From Candidatus Gastranaerophilales bacterium (lineage in GTDB: Bacteria; Cyanobacteriota; Vampirovibrionia; Gastranaerophilales; Gastranaerophilaceae): DNA of 64,000 nucleotides. Location: NCBI GenBank assembly GCA_944324825.1, contig CALUXU010000001.1, positions 186,001 through 250,000 of the forward strand. The letters run 5' to 3'. Made by a program: the position numbers and the translations under genes. Of this stretch, positions 62,346 to 64,000 are shown piece by piece. The notes below the pieces were generated by a model. The model searched no databases, was not told the origin of the DNA, and was given only the letters and a program-made list of their open reading frames with translations. Within the stretch, counting starts at the first letter, position 1; each line of letters starts with the position of its first letter.

Positions 62346-63516
62346 TTTTCAAGAAATCAGGAATTTCAATATTAGTAAAGCTTGGAAGCATATCATTTGC
62401 TTTTGGAGCAGAATTATCTCTATTGAATCCTGCAAAGAAATCTGCAGGGTTAATAGAAGGTCTGTCTTCTGCTGCTCTTTCAAATACAGGTTTTTGTGCT
62501 TTTAGTTCAAAACCTGTGGCAATAACCGTAATTTGGATTTCACCTTGAATATTATCGTCAATTACAGCACCGATAATAACTCTTGCATCATCCAATACAG
62601 CATCATTAATGATATTAGTAGCATCAGTAACTTCATGCAATGTCATATCAGGACCGCCTGTAATGTTAACAATAACACCTGATGCACCGTTAATAGATGT
62701 TTCAAGTAATTGAGAATTAACAGCAATCTTAGCAGCTTCTATTGCTCTGCCTTCACCGGTTCCGCGACCGATACCCATAAGAGCTGAACCTGATGCTTGC
62801 ATTACACTCTTAACATCAGCGAAGTCAACGTTAATTAAACCAGGTATTGTGATGATATCAGAAATACCTTGAACACCTCTTAAAAGAACTTCATCAACAA
62901 CAATGAATGATTCTTGAAGTGATACGCGACGGTCTACAACGTCTAACAACTTATCGTTAGGAATAACGATTAAAGCATCAACTGATTCTCTTAATTTTTC
63001 AAGACCTTGTTCTGCTTGATTAGCTCTACGTTTTCCTTCAAAAGAGAATGGTTTTGTAACAACACCGATTGTTAAAATACCTAAATCTTTTGCAATCTTA
63101 GCAACAATTGGAGCAGCTCCTGTACCGGTTCCACCGCCCATACCGGCAGTAACGAATACCATATCAGCACCTTCAATTGCTCTTGTAATTTCTTGTTGAG
63201 CCTCTTCAGCAGCTTTTTCACCAATTTGAGGTTCACCACCGGCACCAAGACCATTTGTTAATTTTGGACCTAATTGCAATTTGTTATCACAAGATGAATA
63301 TTGCAATACTTGTAAGTCTGTATTCATTAACCAGAATTCTACACCTGTTAATCCTGATTTTATCATTCGGTTAACAGCGTTTCCGCCGCCGCCGCCGACA
63401 CCGATAACTTTTATTTTTGCCGGGCCTACGCCTGGAGCTAAAGGCGGCATTCCATTATCTTTTGGTTGTTCTGTTGTATCTTTTCTTCCAAAAATATCTG
63501 GTCCTAAATTTTCCAC
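62341..63516 (-). CDS. ftsZ: Cell-division GTPase FtsZ
   Basis: FtsZ polymerises into the Z-ring at mid-cell. The 391-residue protein has a short variable N-terminus, then the GTPase core. Marks are [18 protein letters not shown], the tubulin signature [10 protein letters not shown], and [11 protein letters not shown] with the T7-loop aspartates that contact the next subunit. A linker of about 40 residues leads to the conserved C-terminal peptide ([10 protein letters not shown]), which binds FtsA/ZipA-type partners. The start is GTG with an AGAGG site seven bases upstream. Its stop codon falls in the last partial unit of a 75-bp repeat. No ftsA or ftsQ lies upstream within the window. Confidence 0.96.
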   Translation of the reverse strand: MENLGPDIFGRKDTTEQPKDNGMPPLAPGVGPAKIKVIGVGGGGGNAVNRMIKSGLTGVEFWLMNTDLQVLQYSSCDNKLQLGPKLTNGLGAGGEPQIGEKAAEEAQQEITRAIEGADMVFVTAGMGGGTGTGAAPIVAKIAKDLGILTIGVVTKPFSFEGKRRANQAEQGLEKLRESVDALIVIPNDKLLDVVDRRVSLQESFIVVDEVLLRGVQGISDIITIPGLINVDFADVKSVMQASGSALMGIGRGTGEGRAIEAAKIAVNSQLLETSINGASGVIVNITGGPDMTLHEVTDATNIINDAVLDDARVIIGAVIDDNIQGEIQITVIATGFELKAQKPVFERAAEDRPSINPADFFAGFNRDNSAPKANDMLPSFTNIEIPDFLKK

Positions 63517-63719
63517 GATTAAACCTCTTTTATTAACTATACATTATATACTTTACTATATAATATCATACTATTTTAAACAGGGAAAATAGTAAAGAAA
63601 AAATACGTTTTTATTTCCTCAATGTTAATATAAGTTTAAAATTCTTAACATGTTCTAAAGTTTTTTATATTTTTGTCGTTATCACATACAGATAATTATA
63701 TCTGAATTAGGAGTAATCA

Positions 63720-64000
63720 TTGGTAAGTGTAGATAAACAGGCATTAATAAGCCAACTGTGTACGGCATCAAAACTTCAAGGCAAAGACCTTGAGGAATAT
63801 CGTGCGCGACTGAACAAAATGTCAGAAACAGAACTCTCTGCACTTATTTCAGGGGATAATAAAGGAGAAAATGTTGATACAGTTGAACTGAATCATTCGC
63901 AAGGTGTGAATAAAACAGAAATCACCAAAAAAGATGCGGAGGATTCCGCTATCCAAACTATTGAATCAAATGCAAATCAAGCTATACAAATGATTGATTC
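63720..64000 (+). CDS. Unknown protein, N-terminal fragment (cut by window edge)
   Basis: Ninety-three codons are visible from a TTG at 63720, with a TAGGAG site six bases upstream. The start reads VSVDKQALISQLCTASKLQG, then LEEYRARLNKMSETELSALI and a polar, Asn/Lys-rich linker. It looks like a short helical bundle followed by a disordered region. There is no signal peptide and no recognised family. It is divergent from ftsZ, with about 200 bases between, in which no other gene is seen. An alternative start downstream is not favoured because the ribosome site is so good. Confidence 0.6.
   Translation, partial: MVSVDKQALISQLCTASKLQGKDLEEYRARLNKMSETELSALISGDNKGENVDTVELNHSQGVNKTEITKKDAEDSAIQTIESNANQAIQMID

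Noticed and set aside
62195-62548. Plus-strand frame through the 75-bp repeats into ftsZ
   Set aside because: The repeated 25-residue unit simply reflects the DNA repeat length being a multiple of three; the rest is antisense to ftsZ.

Overview
This window looks like part of the chromosome of an AT-rich, flagellated, diderm bacterium. Encoded lptC and lptA imply an outer membrane, and ispG implies the MEP isoprenoid route. Two fliD genes and a flagellin imply flagella. Several unknown families and the overall gene style resemble gut Gastranaerophilales (non-photosynthetic Cyanobacteria, 'Melainabacteria'). That lineage is an inference from memory, not something the sequence proves.

Layout. 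1-4.7 kb (minus strand): a cysS, SpoIID-domain gene and murJ operon with a likely attenuator ahead of cysS, a structured intergenic repeat, and a secreted lytic transglycosylase. 5-8 kb: an ordinary-size fliD and a stand-alone TOPRIM protein. 8-14.6 kb: a cysteine-protease-like protein, a zinc-ribbon membrane protein, a CorC/HlyC transporter-like protein, ispG and a metallophosphoesterase. 14.6-16.6 kb: a flagellin carrying a large GLUG insert, with a G11 tract touching its -10 box. 17-28.4 kb: rpsB-tsf, three linked unknown genes, then lptC-lptA-TPR-dprA-topA-aroE as a tightly overlapping operon. 28.4-31.9 kb: tRNA-Thr with a 71-bp flanking repeat and a small accessory patch. 32-54 kb: an unknown 639-residue protein converging on a 19.8-kb gene for a 6589-residue FliD-like protein. 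54-57.6 kb: a cassette bounded by a perfect 184-bp inverted repeat, holding a likely type I toxin-antitoxin pair and three genes. 57.7-64 kb: thrS, an EF-hand protein, gshB, small unknown genes, a 75-bp tandem repeat at the end of ftsZ, ftsZ, and the start of an unknown gene.

The most striking content is the flagellar set. The giant protein keeps FliD N- and C-terminal ends. Between them it carries roughly thirty copies of a module that the ordinary FliD has once, plus seven GLUG beta-solenoid blocks. The flagellin has the same kind of GLUG block in its variable region. Together they suggest a flagellum whose filament surface and tip carry large adhesin-like solenoids, with flagellin expression possibly phase-variable. 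The inverted-repeat cassette beside the giant gene and its toxin-antitoxin-like pair are a second, independent point of interest.
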